From the NCBI GenBank assembly GCA_021154515.1, contig JAJKIL010000355.1:1-23164 (forward strand): a stretch of 23,164 nt of DNA, in the 5' to 3' direction. Under the pieces are notes generated by a model. It made no database searches. It saw nothing but the letters and a program-made list of their open reading frames with translations, and was not told the DNA's origin. Shown one piece after another: positions 7,749 to 16,583 of this stretch. The position numbers were made by a program, and so were the translations under genes. Source of the DNA: Niastella sp. Its GTDB lineage: Bacteria > Bacteroidota > Bacteroidia > Chitinophagales > Chitinophagaceae. The stretch's first letter is position 1; the number at the start of each line of letters is the position of its first letter.

Positions 7749-8555
7749 ATGACCTGTTTAAAAACGATTGCTACTTTTTTACTACTCGCCTGTCTCACCA
7801 CAAAAGTTACCGCTCAAAACAGCCAACCCTGGAAAGGAAAGAAATGCGCGGTAGTGTTAACCTACGACGATGGTTTGGATATAGACATCACCAATGTACT
7901 TCCTGCTTTGGATTCCCTGGGGCTGAAAGCCACTTTTTATGTTGCCAACTATCAGGGACATCTGCAATCACAAATACCAGCCTGGCGCGCCGCTGCTGCC
8001 AAAGGCCACGAGTTGGGCAATCATACCCTGTTTCACCCCTGCGAAGGAGGCAGGCCGGGAAGAGAGTTTGTTTCTGCCGATTACGACATGAACAATTACT
8101 CCATGCGCCGTATCACCAATGAAATACTGGCCATGAACGCTGTATTGACAGCCATTGACGGAAAAACAAACCGCACTTTTGCCTTTCCCTGTGGCGATAA
8201 TAAAATACATGATACTGCATATATCGATTCTCTTCGGAAGGATTTTACCGGCGCCCGCGGCGTGGCAGGCACCATCCAGACTATTGACAATATTGACCTG
8301 TACAACCTGCCCGCATATGGCGTAATGAATAATTCAGGCGAATCCATGATCCAATGGGTGAAGGAAGCTGAAGCCAAACAGGGCTTGCTGGTGATCCTCT
8401 TCCATGGCGTAGGAGGCGGGCATGATATAAATGTTTCCCTGCCCGCACACAGTCAGCTGCTGCATTACCTGAAGCAGCATGAAAAAGACATCTGGATAGC
8501 GCCGATGGTGGAAGTCGCTGCCTACATTAAGGAGAAGCAGAAAAAGAAATTATGA
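7749..8555 (+). CDS. Secreted polysaccharide deacetylase (NodB-type, carbohydrate esterase 4-like)
   Basis: This 268-residue exported enzyme is predicted to remove N- or O-acetyl groups from a polysaccharide. A signal peptide spans residues 1-23 (hydrophobic FLLLACLTT, then VTAQ). The NodB motifs follow in order: TYDDG with catalytic Asp40 and metal ligand Asp41; HTLFHP with metal ligands His92 and His96; FAFPCG (144-149); and a late LVILFHG (214-220). I chose the ATG at 7749 over an in-frame TTG at 7701 because it starts directly at the signal peptide and lies just downstream of the promoter. LLAC at 12-15 could be read as a weak lipobox. It precedes susC1 by 271 bp on the same strand and may belong to the same utilisation region. 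The substrate is unknown. Confidence 0.87.
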   Translation: MTCLKTIATFLLLACLTTKVTAQNSQPWKGKKCAVVLTYDDGLDIDITNVLPALDSLGLKATFYVANYQGHLQSQIPAWRAAAAKGHELGNHTLFHPCEGGRPGREFVSADYDMNNYSMRRITNEILAMNAVLTAIDGKTNRTFAFPCGDNKIHDTAYIDSLRKDFTGARGVAGTIQTIDNIDLYNLPAYGVMNNSGESMIQWVKEAEAKQGLLVILFHGVGGGHDINVSLPAHSQLLHYLKQHEKDIWIAPMVEVAAYIKEKQKKKL

Positions 8556-8780
8556 TCCTTTGGTTATCTTGTTAAAGAGTACCACAGGAAAGCAAAGACC
8601 TGGTCTGCATTTAAAACTTCCTGAGTTTATCTTGCTTCTTTCTATTTCCTTCCTGGGTTTTAGAATGATAATATTGTTTACTAAAATGACAATTCCCGAA
8701 AAAACAACGGCTTAATTCGGCGGTAGCTTTATTGTACAAACCTTACACGCTCAATTTCAAATCACTTTATTAATTAACGC

Positions 8781-8808
8781 CGGCTCTTTCTTTTGCAGAA
8801 AGCAGCCG
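8781..8808 (+). promoter_or_regulatory. Hairpin in the leader of the first susC gene
   Basis: CGGCTCTTTC (8781-8790) pairs with GAAAG and AGCCG (8798-8802 and 8804-8808). This gives a 10-bp stem with one bulged C at 8803 and the loop TTTTGCA. It ends 18 nt before the susC start at 8827. It could act as a translational control hairpin in the mRNA leader, or as a protein-binding site overlapping an imperfect TTCTTTTG -7 element. No T-run follows, so it is not a terminator. Confidence 0.4.
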
Positions 8809-8826
8809 TGGCCAATTATTGCCTTT

Positions 8827-11800
8827 ATGAAAAAGATGTTTGACTGCCGTAGGAAGCCCTCAGGCCGTTTTATTTTTGCTGTACTTCTTTTTTTAACTGC
8901 TTTTCAATTTACTTTCTCTGGTTCGGCGTATGCACAATCTTTAGTGGTAACTGGTACCATAAAAGACGACGTGGGAAATGTTCAGGAAGGCGCCGTGGTA
9001 AAAGTTAAAGGCAGCGATAAGGCTGTGACAACAGATAACAAGGGCAGGTATACTATAACTGTTCCAGGCCCTGAAGCTGTGCTGGTGTTTTCTTTTGTTG
9101 GATATAAAAGTGTGGAAGAAACAGTTGGACAGCGCAAACAAATTGACATTACCATGGAGTTAACCGGCGGTAAACTCGACGATGTGGTAGTAGTTGGGTA
9201 TGGCACCCAAAAGAAGAAAGACCTTACCGGCGCCATTGCTACGGTAGGTAGTGCTGAATTGAACAAACGCGTGGCTACTGACCCTACCCAGTTGTTGCAA
9301 GGAAAATTGCCTGGTCTTTCATTAACACAGTCATCAGGTGAAGCGGGTAATGAAAATTTTGTGCTACGCATACGAGGGTTGGGAACGAACAGCTCAGCCG
9401 GAAGCAGCCCGCTGATTATTGTTGACGGTTTGCCTGGAAGTCTTACCAACCTCGATCCGCAAAATATTGAATCCATTACCCTGTTAAAAGATGCTGCATC
9501 CGCCGCTATTTATGGAACCAGGGCTGCCAACGGTGTAATCCTGGTTACCACCAAACAGGGTTCCAATGGAAAATTTCAGTTGAGCTATGATCTCAATGTT
9601 GGTATCACCAGGCCTACCGCGCTGCCCAAAAACCTGGTGTATAATTCTGCTACCTATATGGAAATGTGGAACCAGGCTGCCATCAACTCTAATTATTCAA
9701 ACCGGTACACGCAGGCGCAGATCGATGCGTATAAAAATCCTTCTGATCCCAATTTATACCCCAATGTTAACTGGCTCGATATTGTGATGCGCAATGTCAC
9801 CACGCAAACGCATCATATAGGCATGACGGGCGGCCGTAATGGTACTACCTATAATGTGGGTTTAGGTTACGTAGATCAACCCGATATCATGATCGGTTTT
9901 TCGTACAAAAAATATAACCTGCAGTTCAACCTCAATTCAAAAATAAATGACTGGGCTACCATCGGCGGCAGCATGACATTCAACTATGGTAAAAGACTGT
10001 ATGCATCACGCGGCAGCCAGGACCAATTCTTATCTGCCATGTCGCAGGAACCCATGACCGGCCCCAAATTGCCCGATGGCAGTGGCCGCTATGTAAATTC
10101 GGTATATCCCAACGTACAGGGACCCAATAAAAACCCGGTAGCCATTGCAGAAAATGCATTGGTTAATAATATGGATTATTATTTTCAGAATAACATCTAT
10201 ATAAACATTCGTTTGTTGAAGGGGCTGGAGTGGAGAACAAGTGGTGGGTTCAACTACGATTTTCAGAAAACCAAAGACTTCAAACCGGTCATTAACCAGT
10301 ATAACTGGTTTGCGGGCCCTAACGATGCACCTGAACGCACCCTCGATGTAAACGGACAAGGCATGACGGTAACTGACAATAACTATATTTACCCCGTTGG
10401 TTATACGCAGTTAACTTATTCCAAAGAGATAGGCAACCATAATTTCAAAGCATTAGCCGGTACGCAGGCTGAATACAATAAAACGGAAGTATTGGCTGGA
10501 AGCCGTAATACGCCCTTTTCCACTAATCAATTGGATGAATTGAGTGCAGGGCCATCAGGATCTCAGCTAGCAACCGGAACAACCTCAGAATGGTCGTTGC
10601 GTTCTTATTATGGCCGTTTGAATTATGATTACGATGGTAAATATTTGTTTGAAGCCAATGCCCGTTACGACGCTTCTTCCCGCTTTCCACCCGAAAATAA
10701 ATGGGCATTGTTTCCATCTTTCTCTGCCGGCTGGGTAATGACCCGCGAAAAATTCCTGGAGCATATACCCTGGTTAAATACATTAAAGCTGCGCGGTTCC
10801 TGGGGCCGGTTGGGCAATCAGAATATCTCAAACTATCCCTATCAACTGGTGTATTCGAATTTGAACGCCTATAATAATAATATTCAATACGCGTATTCAT
10901 ACTCTGGTAATTCCTTAAATGCAGGTGCTGCTTTAAACGCACTGACCGACCGGAATATTCACTGGGAGAACACCCGCGTGGTTGATGTGGGTATGGATGT
11001 AACCGTGTTCAGATCATTAAATGTAACGTTCGATTGGTACAATAAATTCACCTACGATATTTTGGCGACACCTGCCATACCGGCCTATGTAGGGCTTAGC
11101 GCCCCTACCATTAATAACGGCCAAATGAGGAATACTGGTTTTGAAGCATCTGTACAATATACAGGCAAGGTGGCTGATGTTAATTATTCAGTAGGTGGAA
11201 CTTTCCAGGCTAATAAAAATACCCTGGTAAAATATGGCGCTCAGCAGATCAATACCGGCAACAATACCATTAATATTGAAGGCCAGCCTTACGGCAGTTT
11301 TTATATGTTAAAATATGCCGGCATTTTCCAAAGCGCTGATGAAATTAATAAATCACCCAAACAACAATTCAATCCACAGCCCGGTTTTTTGAAGTTTGAA
11401 GATGTAATTGACGATGGGGTAATAGATTCGAAGGACCGCGTGATAGTGCCGGGTGTTTTTCCCAAATTCGATTATTCTTTCAATGCCAGCGCTTCCTGGA
11501 AAAATTTTGATATGACCATTTTTCTGTACGGTTCATATGGTCAGAAAATATACGCCAACGGTTGGGGTGTACAACCCTTTAACCAGGGTTCGCCGCCAAC
11601 TTATGATTGGTTAAATGCCTGGTCGCCCTCGAACCCAAGCACCACCATGCCCCTGATCTATATAACAGGTCAGGGCGATGCCAGCAGCAATATAGGTACT
11701 GCTTCTACCTTTTATTTGAAAGACGGATCCTTTTTACGTATAAAAAATCTGCAGGTAGGTTATACATTGCCGAAAAGCATTGCAAATCATATTGCCATGA

Positions 11801-11955
11801 GCAGTTTGCGGGTGTTTGCCTCCGGTGACAACCTGGCCACCTTTACCAAATTCAAAGGGCTCGACCCCGAACGGGTGCCCAGCAGCAGCAACAACCGGTA
11901 TGTGGTGCATCCGCAAAACCAGGTATTTTCTTTTGGGGTAAAAGCTGTTTTTTAA
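8827..11955 (+). CDS. SusC/RagA-family TonB-linked outer-membrane transporter, pair 1
   Basis: This 1042-residue outer-membrane beta-barrel imports oligosaccharides or other large solutes with energy from TonB. It begins with a signal peptide (cleavage likely after AYA at 36), then a carboxypeptidase-regulatory-like beta-sandwich (about 40-112). Next come the SusC-type LDDVVVVGYGTQKKKDLTGA segment (117-136) and a plug domain containing SSPLIIVDG (193-201) and LKDAASAAIYGTRAANGVILV (220-240, the family signature). The rest is the 22-stranded barrel, ending in a C-terminal Phe as expected for outer-membrane insertion. There is no N-terminal STN signalling domain, so control by an anti-sigma/ECF sigma cascade is not indicated. 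The susD gene follows after 20 nt, forming the usual operon. No clear TAnnTTTG promoter was found upstream. The substrate is not predictable from sequence. Confidence 0.95.
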   Translation: MKKMFDCRRKPSGRFIFAVLLFLTAFQFTFSGSAYAQSLVVTGTIKDDVGNVQEGAVVKVKGSDKAVTTDNKGRYTITVPGPEAVLVFSFVGYKSVEETVGQRKQIDITMELTGGKLDDVVVVGYGTQKKKDLTGAIATVGSAELNKRVATDPTQLLQGKLPGLSLTQSSGEAGNENFVLRIRGLGTNSSAGSSPLIIVDGLPGSLTNLDPQNIESITLLKDAASAAIYGTRAANGVILVTTKQGSNGKFQLSYDLNVGITRPTALPKNLVYNSATYMEMWNQAAINSNYSNRYTQAQIDAYKNPSDPNLYPNVNWLDIVMRNVTTQTHHIGMTGGRNGTTYNVGLGYVDQPDIMIGFSYKKYNLQFNLNSKINDWATIGGSMTFNYGKRLYASRGSQDQFLSAMSQEPMTGPKLPDGSGRYVNSVYPNVQGPNKNPVAIAENALVNNMDYYFQNNIYINIRLLKGLEWRTSGGFNYDFQKTKDFKPVINQYNWFAGPNDAPERTLDVNGQGMTVTDNNYIYPVGYTQLTYSKEIGNHNFKALAGTQAEYNKTEVLAGSRNTPFSTNQLDELSAGPSGSQLATGTTSEWSLRSYYGRLNYDYDGKYLFEANARYDASSRFPPENKWALFPSFSAGWVMTREKFLEHIPWLNTLKLRGSWGRLGNQNISNYPYQLVYSNLNAYNNNIQYAYSYSGNSLNAGAALNALTDRNIHWENTRVVDVGMDVTVFRSLNVTFDWYNKFTYDILATPAIPAYVGLSAPTINNGQMRNTGFEASVQYTGKVADVNYSVGGTFQANKNTLVKYGAQQINTGNNTINIEGQPYGSFYMLKYAGIFQSADEINKSPKQQFNPQPGFLKFEDVIDDGVIDSKDRVIVPGVFPKFDYSFNASASWKNFDMTIFLYGSYGQKIYANGWGVQPFNQGSPPTYDWLNAWSPSNPSTTMPLIYITGQGDASSNIGTASTFYLKDGSFLRIKNLQVGYTLPKSIANHIAMSSLRVFASGDNLATFTKFKGLDPERVPSSSNNRYVVHPQNQVFSFGVKAVF

Positions 11956-11975
11956 AAATTTAAAACTTGCCGTAA

Positions 11976-13523
11976 ATGAAATATTTCATCCGATATAGCG
12001 CTGTTTTTTTAGGACTATCAATGCTTACCGTAAGTTGTAAGAAGGATTTTTTAGAAAAGAATCCCACAGACCAGATCCTCAGTGAAAACTTCTGGAAAAC
12101 CCAGGCCGATGCCGACATAGCGCTTACGGGTATTTATAGCTACCTTATCCAGGGCTATAATTACACGAATGCAAACAATACAGGCCAGGGCTGGGGAGCG
12201 GGCACACCCTACTGGGAAACGCTTACCGATAATGCTTTCAGCAGTGCGTTTCAGTATGTAGCCAAAGGCGCCATAGAAGCCACCACCGGTACCATTCAGT
12301 CAGATGCGTACAACACTGCTTACAAAGCGATACAGGCATGTAATATTTTTCTGGCCAATATCGGTAATGTGCCATTGCAAACAGCAGCCATGAATCAGTA
12401 TATTGGTGAAGTGCGTTTCATACGGGGGTACTATTATTTTTTACTGGCTCAGTTATATGGAGATGTAGTGTATTATTCACGGCCAATTGGCAATGCAACA
12501 GTCGATCCGGAGAGCTATCAATTGGGAAGAACACCCAAAGCCCAGGTGATCGATTCGGTGATCAGTGATCTGAATTTTGCCATAAATAATTTACCTGATA
12601 TTGTATACACCGGCCATGTGGTAAAAGGCACTGCCTTAGGTTACCTGGCAAAAGTATATATAACACAAGGGAACTGGCAAATGGCTGCCAACACAGCGAA
12701 AACTATTATTAGTAGTAACAAGTTTAGCCTGTATACCGGCGGATACCGCGGTTTGTTTCTGAAGCCATCTCAAACCAATAATCCCGAGATCATGTTTTCA
12801 GGCCGCTACCAGGTGCCCAATGCGTATAGTCCAGCCGAATACCTGTACACTTACAGCGGCAGTTTTCAGCCTTTGAAATACCTGGTTGATGATTATGAGT
12901 GTGTAGATGGGCAGCCCATCTCCGTTTCTCTTTTGTATGATAAGAACAATCCTTATAATAACCGCGACCCGCGCTTGCTGGCTACCGTATTAACGCCCGG
13001 GGTATTATATAAAGGTGGTATTCCATTTGTGGCTTCGCAGATCGGTTCCCAATCAGGTTTCCTGAATAAAAAAGGAGTTGATAGTACCCGTGCCACTGTA
13101 ATAGGCACCCAAAGCGATCAGGACTGGGTGTATTTAAGGTATGCCGAGATCTTATTGCTGTATGCTGAAGCCCAAAATGAATTGGCTGGTCCCGATGCTA
13201 CAGTATATGATGCCATAAACTCAATAAGAGCAAGGCCCAGTGTAAACATGCCGCCTTTACCTGCTGGTTTGTCACAAGCCGATATGCGCACCCGCATTCG
13301 TCATGAAAGAAGAATAGAACTGGCGCTGGAAGGTCAACGGTATTTCGACCTCAAGAGATGGAAGACCGACAGGACTATTATACCTACCGTCAAAGATCCT
13401 ACCGGTAGTACCAACAGAACTTTCCCGCTGCGCGATACCTTATGGCCCGTGCCGCAATCAGAGATAGATGTTGCCATCACCTATGGCAATGCGAATTTTA
13501 AACAAACACCGGGGTGGCAGTAG
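11976..13523 (+). CDS. SusD/RagB-family nutrient-binding lipoprotein, pair 1
   Basis: This is the surface lipoprotein partner of the preceding SusC, forming the lid of the uptake complex and binding the incoming glycan. It has 515 residues, the normal family length. The signal peptide ends in the lipobox LTVSC with lipidated Cys21, followed by the charged KKDFLEKNPT segment typical of SusD. Family landmarks are the tetratricopeptide-like helical region with GEVRFIRGYYYFLLAQLYGD (143-162), the C-terminal RHERRIELALEGQRYFDLKRW segment (447-467), and the end FKQTPGW. Residues that contact sugar cannot be assigned. It lies 20 nt after susC and is followed by a strong terminator hairpin. No enzyme gene follows in the same transcript. 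Confidence 0.94.
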   Translation: MKYFIRYSAVFLGLSMLTVSCKKDFLEKNPTDQILSENFWKTQADADIALTGIYSYLIQGYNYTNANNTGQGWGAGTPYWETLTDNAFSSAFQYVAKGAIEATTGTIQSDAYNTAYKAIQACNIFLANIGNVPLQTAAMNQYIGEVRFIRGYYYFLLAQLYGDVVYYSRPIGNATVDPESYQLGRTPKAQVIDSVISDLNFAINNLPDIVYTGHVVKGTALGYLAKVYITQGNWQMAANTAKTIISSNKFSLYTGGYRGLFLKPSQTNNPEIMFSGRYQVPNAYSPAEYLYTYSGSFQPLKYLVDDYECVDGQPISVSLLYDKNNPYNNRDPRLLATVLTPGVLYKGGIPFVASQIGSQSGFLNKKGVDSTRATVIGTQSDQDWVYLRYAEILLLYAEAQNELAGPDATVYDAINSIRARPSVNMPPLPAGLSQADMRTRIRHERRIELALEGQRYFDLKRWKTDRTIIPTVKDPTGSTNRTFPLRDTLWPVPQSEIDVAITYGNANFKQTPGWQ

Positions 13524-13538
13524 AAAGAAGCTGACCTG

Positions 13539-13579
13539 TAAGGTGGGTCACTCTTGCAGAGTGGCTCACCTTACTTTTT
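13539..13579 (+). terminator. Intrinsic terminator of susCD pair 1
   Basis: TAAGGTGGGTCACTC (13539-13553) pairs with GAGTGGCTCACCTTA (13559-13573) around the loop TTGCA. The stem is 15 bp including two G-U pairs, followed by C and TTTTT (13575-13579). It lies 16 nt after the susD stop and is the clearest plus-strand terminator in the window. Confidence 0.8.
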
Positions 13580-13622
13580 GAAGCCAAGGTGAGCCGTCCG
13601 CCAGCCGGCGGACGACCCACCT
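13539..13622. repeat. Tandem hairpin element with four alternating 9-mers
   Basis: A 9-mer of the form AGGTGRGYC occurs four times in alternating orientation, at 13541-13549 (+), 13563-13571 (-), 13587-13595 (+) and 13614-13622 (-). Hairpin 1 is 13539-13573. Hairpin 2 is 13587-13622, with a GC-rich core CGTCCGCC/GGCGGACG around the loop AGCC. The first copy also pairs perfectly with the fourth, and the second with the third. Hairpin 2 ends 3 nt before the regulator stop codon but is followed by no T-run on the minus strand. The layout recalls repetitive extragenic palindromes; copies elsewhere in the genome cannot be checked here. Confidence 0.65.
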
Positions 13623-13625
13623 GGA

Positions 13626-16583
13626 TTAATTTATCTCTGAGTGAAAATTCAATAAAAAATTAACAAGGTTCACCTCCGGCTGAATACCTAATTTTTTTCG
13701 TAACCGGTGACGGCCCAGTTCAACGCCCTTAATAGTAATGTTCATGATCTGCGCTATTTCCTTACTGGTAAGATTCAGCCTTAAATAAGCACAGAGCTTC
13801 AGGTCGCTGGCGGTGAGGTAAGGATGGGTGCTTTTTAACGATACCAGGAAATTACTGTGCACCTTGTCGAAGTGAACGGCAAATTGCTCCCAGTTCTTTT
13901 TCATTTTATCATCGCCCAGCATACGCAGGATCTTTCTATAATCGTCGGTGTCCTTGTCTATTTCGCTCGATTTTTTCATGCGCACAAATTCTTCTTTCAC
14001 CTTCATCAGCATTTCACCCTTTTGCACCAGGTTAAAGGTGGTAGAAGCCAGCTCATTATTTTTTACCACTATTTCTGACTGTAACTTTTCATTCTGCAAA
14101 CGAATGATCTCTTTCTCATTGCGCTCCAGTTCCAGCTGATGCAAATACATCAATTGCTTTTGTTCTTCCTGGTGTTTCTCTATTTCCAACTGATGCAGGT
14201 AAGCCATGCGGTGGCGTTCTTCATCGTGCTGTTGTTGCTGCACAATGAATTTTTTCTTCTGCCATTTATAAATTGTGTAAATAAACAGAAGGGCCAGCAA
14301 TGTATACAGGAAATAAGCCCAGCGTGATCGGTACCAGGGCGCCAGTACGGTAAACTTATAAGAAGCTACCACAGATTCCCGCCCCTCATGCGTTCTTGCC
14401 TTTACCTTGAATGTATAATTGCCGGGGGAGAGATATGTATAATCTTTTTCATTTTTCTTTGTCCAGGTCGACCAGCCATTATCAAAATCTTCGAGGTAGT
14501 AGGAGAACTCAATGCTCGATTGCTTGCCGTATAATGGCGAGGAATAATCAAAATGAATGGAGTTCCAGGCATATTGTATTTCAGGCGCTTCTTCATTCAT
14601 CAAATGCTGCTGTTCGCTTTCCTTATTAAAATAACCGCCAAAAATGGTGCTGTCCCTTTTGTTTACAATATGTACATCGCTTATCTGGATAGGAATTTCT
14701 TCCCTGAATTGTTTATACTGATCATAGTTGATTAAATAGAAACCCTCTTCGGCAGCAATAAATACATTATTGTTGTTATAAGGATAAACATATTCAAGGC
14801 CATTACCGGTGATCTTGTTATTCAGTTCGGGAAAGTAAATGATCTGCGGTTGTTTGCCGCTCAGGTCTGCCACGCCCAGGTGACGATCGTGCACAAACCA
14901 GATGTTGCCGTTATTATCTTCCCGTAAATACCGGATGGGTACTTTAGGTAAGATCTTTTGCAAAAAGGTGGAAGGTTCAAAATCGTCGGTGCGGGCATTG
15001 TATTCGAAAATGCCTTTATCGTTGGTAAGCACAACCCGGCTTTTTATTTTAAAGATATGGTTGTTGTTGCTGGATAAGATGCCTTTGGTGTCTTTATAAA
15101 CGGTGTAGGGCGGCTTTTTAGCGCCTGTATTCAACATGATTTTATATAAACCTTTGTATGGATGGGCCGCCCAGGCGATATCGTTGTCAACCGCTACAAA
15201 ACGAGCCGATTCAAAATGCGAATGCACTTCGGGGTTGGTGAATTTCCCATTGGCAAAATTGTAAAAGTTTAACCCGTTGTAGGTTCCAGCCATAACAATC
15301 GGCGAGGGTGTAACATTGCTTAAAGGTAAAAAGGTCCAGAAGCCGGAACTGCTGTCGATCTTTCGCGAGGTTTTGTTCTCGATAACAAAAAAGCCATCGT
15401 TATGTCCCATCACCAACTGACCATTCAGTTCACACAGGTTCCATACCTGGCCTTTGGGGCCTGGTATCAGGTCAAATTTGCTTTTAATAAAGCCCATGTC
15501 TTGTTGATCGGCAAGGGAGGCTGCATAAACACCGTTGGATGTTCCAATATAAAGATTGTTTTGAAAGATAACCGCGGCCTTACCCGAGCTGTGTTCCTGG
15601 TAATCGGGGTAAATATGTTTTATGGCGTTGTTGTAAGCAATGAAGTCGATGCCATTGTCGAGCCCCAGCCAGATGTTCTTTTTGCCATCAACAAAAACGC
15701 TGAGGATATTATTGCTTTGCAAACCATCCAGTTTGGAAAGCCGTTGGACCAGTTCTCCTTTATCATTGATAATAAAACAACCTGCGAGGTTAGTTATAAT
15801 AGCTATCTGGTTTTGATTGATCACTGCCGCGCTATAGGGGTTCTTTTCATTGATCAACCGCATGTCGGGGGTTTCAAAAGGGATGATGTCCTCGCCGTGT
15901 AAGATATAGGACCCATGATGCTTGGTCAGCAACAGCGAACTATCCCCCACCAGCGGAACAATGGCGGTGATCTCGGCTTTCTCCGGAAAAAAATTGGCTT
16001 TGGAAAAAGGCACCCAGGTACCGTTTTCAAATTGCAGCAGTCCTTTTTGCCAGGCTTTGCTGATGAGTTTGTTTTGATGTAAACCCAGGAAGCTCCAGGC
16101 CGGGTTGCCAAAAACGGTGATCTTATCGTTCTGCAGCTGAAATATCTTTCTATACGAGCGGAAAAAAACTTCATTGCCAACCGGCACTACATCCCAGATG
16201 TCGGTAAAGTCTTTTTCATTTTCCGGGATCAGATCGTTCAGCGATCGGTATTGAAGCCTGCCATTTTTTCCGGGTTCAAAATAACCGATTTCTCCCTGTG
16301 AGCCGATATAAATACGGCCATCGTTACCAACAGCCAGGGAGCGAACACCGGTTCCGCCAGGTAAAGTATATTTCTTCCAGAAACTTCCATCGAAACTTAA
16401 CAGGCCTTCATCATTCGCCGCATACATAATCCCCTTTTTATCCTGGGCAATTTTCCAGTTTTGGGTGCCGGCGTTGTAGCTCTGCGTGTGATAATTAATG
16501 ATCTCAGGCAGGCCAATGGTATTATGGTTATACCCAATAAGCACATTAAAGCAGCAAATGGCTAGCAGTAATTTTCTCATCAT
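13626..16583 (-). CDS. Membrane-bound propeller sensor with Y_Y_Y domain and LuxR-type HTH
   Basis: This 985-residue regulator appears to combine sensing and DNA binding in one chain. An N-terminal hydrophobic segment (4-18) exports the sensor part. Residues about 30-630 are repeated beta-propeller blades of the two-component-regulator propeller type, with repeated GIxWxGLxNGI-like or NIWFV motifs. A Y_Y_Y domain follows (about 670-745, with the FSYYLEDFDNGWSTW and SPGNYTFKVKA segments). One transmembrane helix (about 755-774) leads to a long cytoplasmic coiled coil (775-870) with a duplicated YLHQLExE motif. The C-terminus (920-967) is a LuxR/GerE-like helix-turn-helix (LTASDLKLCAYLRLNLTSKEIAQIMN). 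No histidine kinase or receiver domain is present, unlike classic hybrid two-component regulators of polysaccharide loci. It is convergent with susCD pair 1 and divergent from GH5, so it probably controls one or both. Confidence 0.9.
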   Translation of the reverse strand: MMRKLLLAICCFNVLIGYNHNTIGLPEIINYHTQSYNAGTQNWKIAQDKKGIMYAANDEGLLSFDGSFWKKYTLPGGTGVRSLAVGNDGRIYIGSQGEIGYFEPGKNGRLQYRSLNDLIPENEKDFTDIWDVVPVGNEVFFRSYRKIFQLQNDKITVFGNPAWSFLGLHQNKLISKAWQKGLLQFENGTWVPFSKANFFPEKAEITAIVPLVGDSSLLLTKHHGSYILHGEDIIPFETPDMRLINEKNPYSAAVINQNQIAIITNLAGCFIINDKGELVQRLSKLDGLQSNNILSVFVDGKKNIWLGLDNGIDFIAYNNAIKHIYPDYQEHSSGKAAVIFQNNLYIGTSNGVYAASLADQQDMGFIKSKFDLIPGPKGQVWNLCELNGQLVMGHNDGFFVIENKTSRKIDSSSGFWTFLPLSNVTPSPIVMAGTYNGLNFYNFANGKFTNPEVHSHFESARFVAVDNDIAWAAHPYKGLYKIMLNTGAKKPPYTVYKDTKGILSSNNNHIFKIKSRVVLTNDKGIFEYNARTDDFEPSTFLQKILPKVPIRYLREDNNGNIWFVHDRHLGVADLSGKQPQIIYFPELNNKITGNGLEYVYPYNNNNVFIAAEEGFYLINYDQYKQFREEIPIQISDVHIVNKRDSTIFGGYFNKESEQQHLMNEEAPEIQYAWNSIHFDYSSPLYGKQSSIEFSYYLEDFDNGWSTWTKKNEKDYTYLSPGNYTFKVKARTHEGRESVVASYKFTVLAPWYRSRWAYFLYTLLALLFIYTIYKWQKKKFIVQQQQHDEERHRMAYLHQLEIEKHQEEQKQLMYLHQLELERNEKEIIRLQNEKLQSEIVVKNNELASTTFNLVQKGEMLMKVKEEFVRMKKSSEIDKDTDDYRKILRMLGDDKMKKNWEQFAVHFDKVHSNFLVSLKSTHPYLTASDLKLCAYLRLNLTSKEIAQIMNITIKGVELGRHRLRKKLGIQPEVNLVNFLLNFHSEIN

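Noticed and set aside
7785..7796. Lipobox LLAC in the deacetylase signal peptide
   Set aside because: The hydrophobic stretch continues past the Cys to a better VTAQ signal peptidase I site, and Leu at -2 is unusual, so secretion as a soluble protein is preferred but not certain.
8613..8690. Promoter-like TATCTTG and TAATATTG sequences before susC1
   Set aside because: Each differs from TAnnTTTG at an important base and neither has a TTTG or TTG box at the right distance.
10523..10942. 139-codon minus-strand frame inside susC1
   Set aside because: It lies wholly antisense to a clear SusC barrel and has no recognisable domain; other antisense frames in this window were rejected on the same grounds.
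13541..13622. Cloverleaf-like fold that might be a tRNA or tRNA-like RNA
   Set aside because: It lacks the conserved T-loop and D-loop bases, has no 7-nt anticodon loop in the right place, and its arms are explained by alternating copies of one 9-mer.
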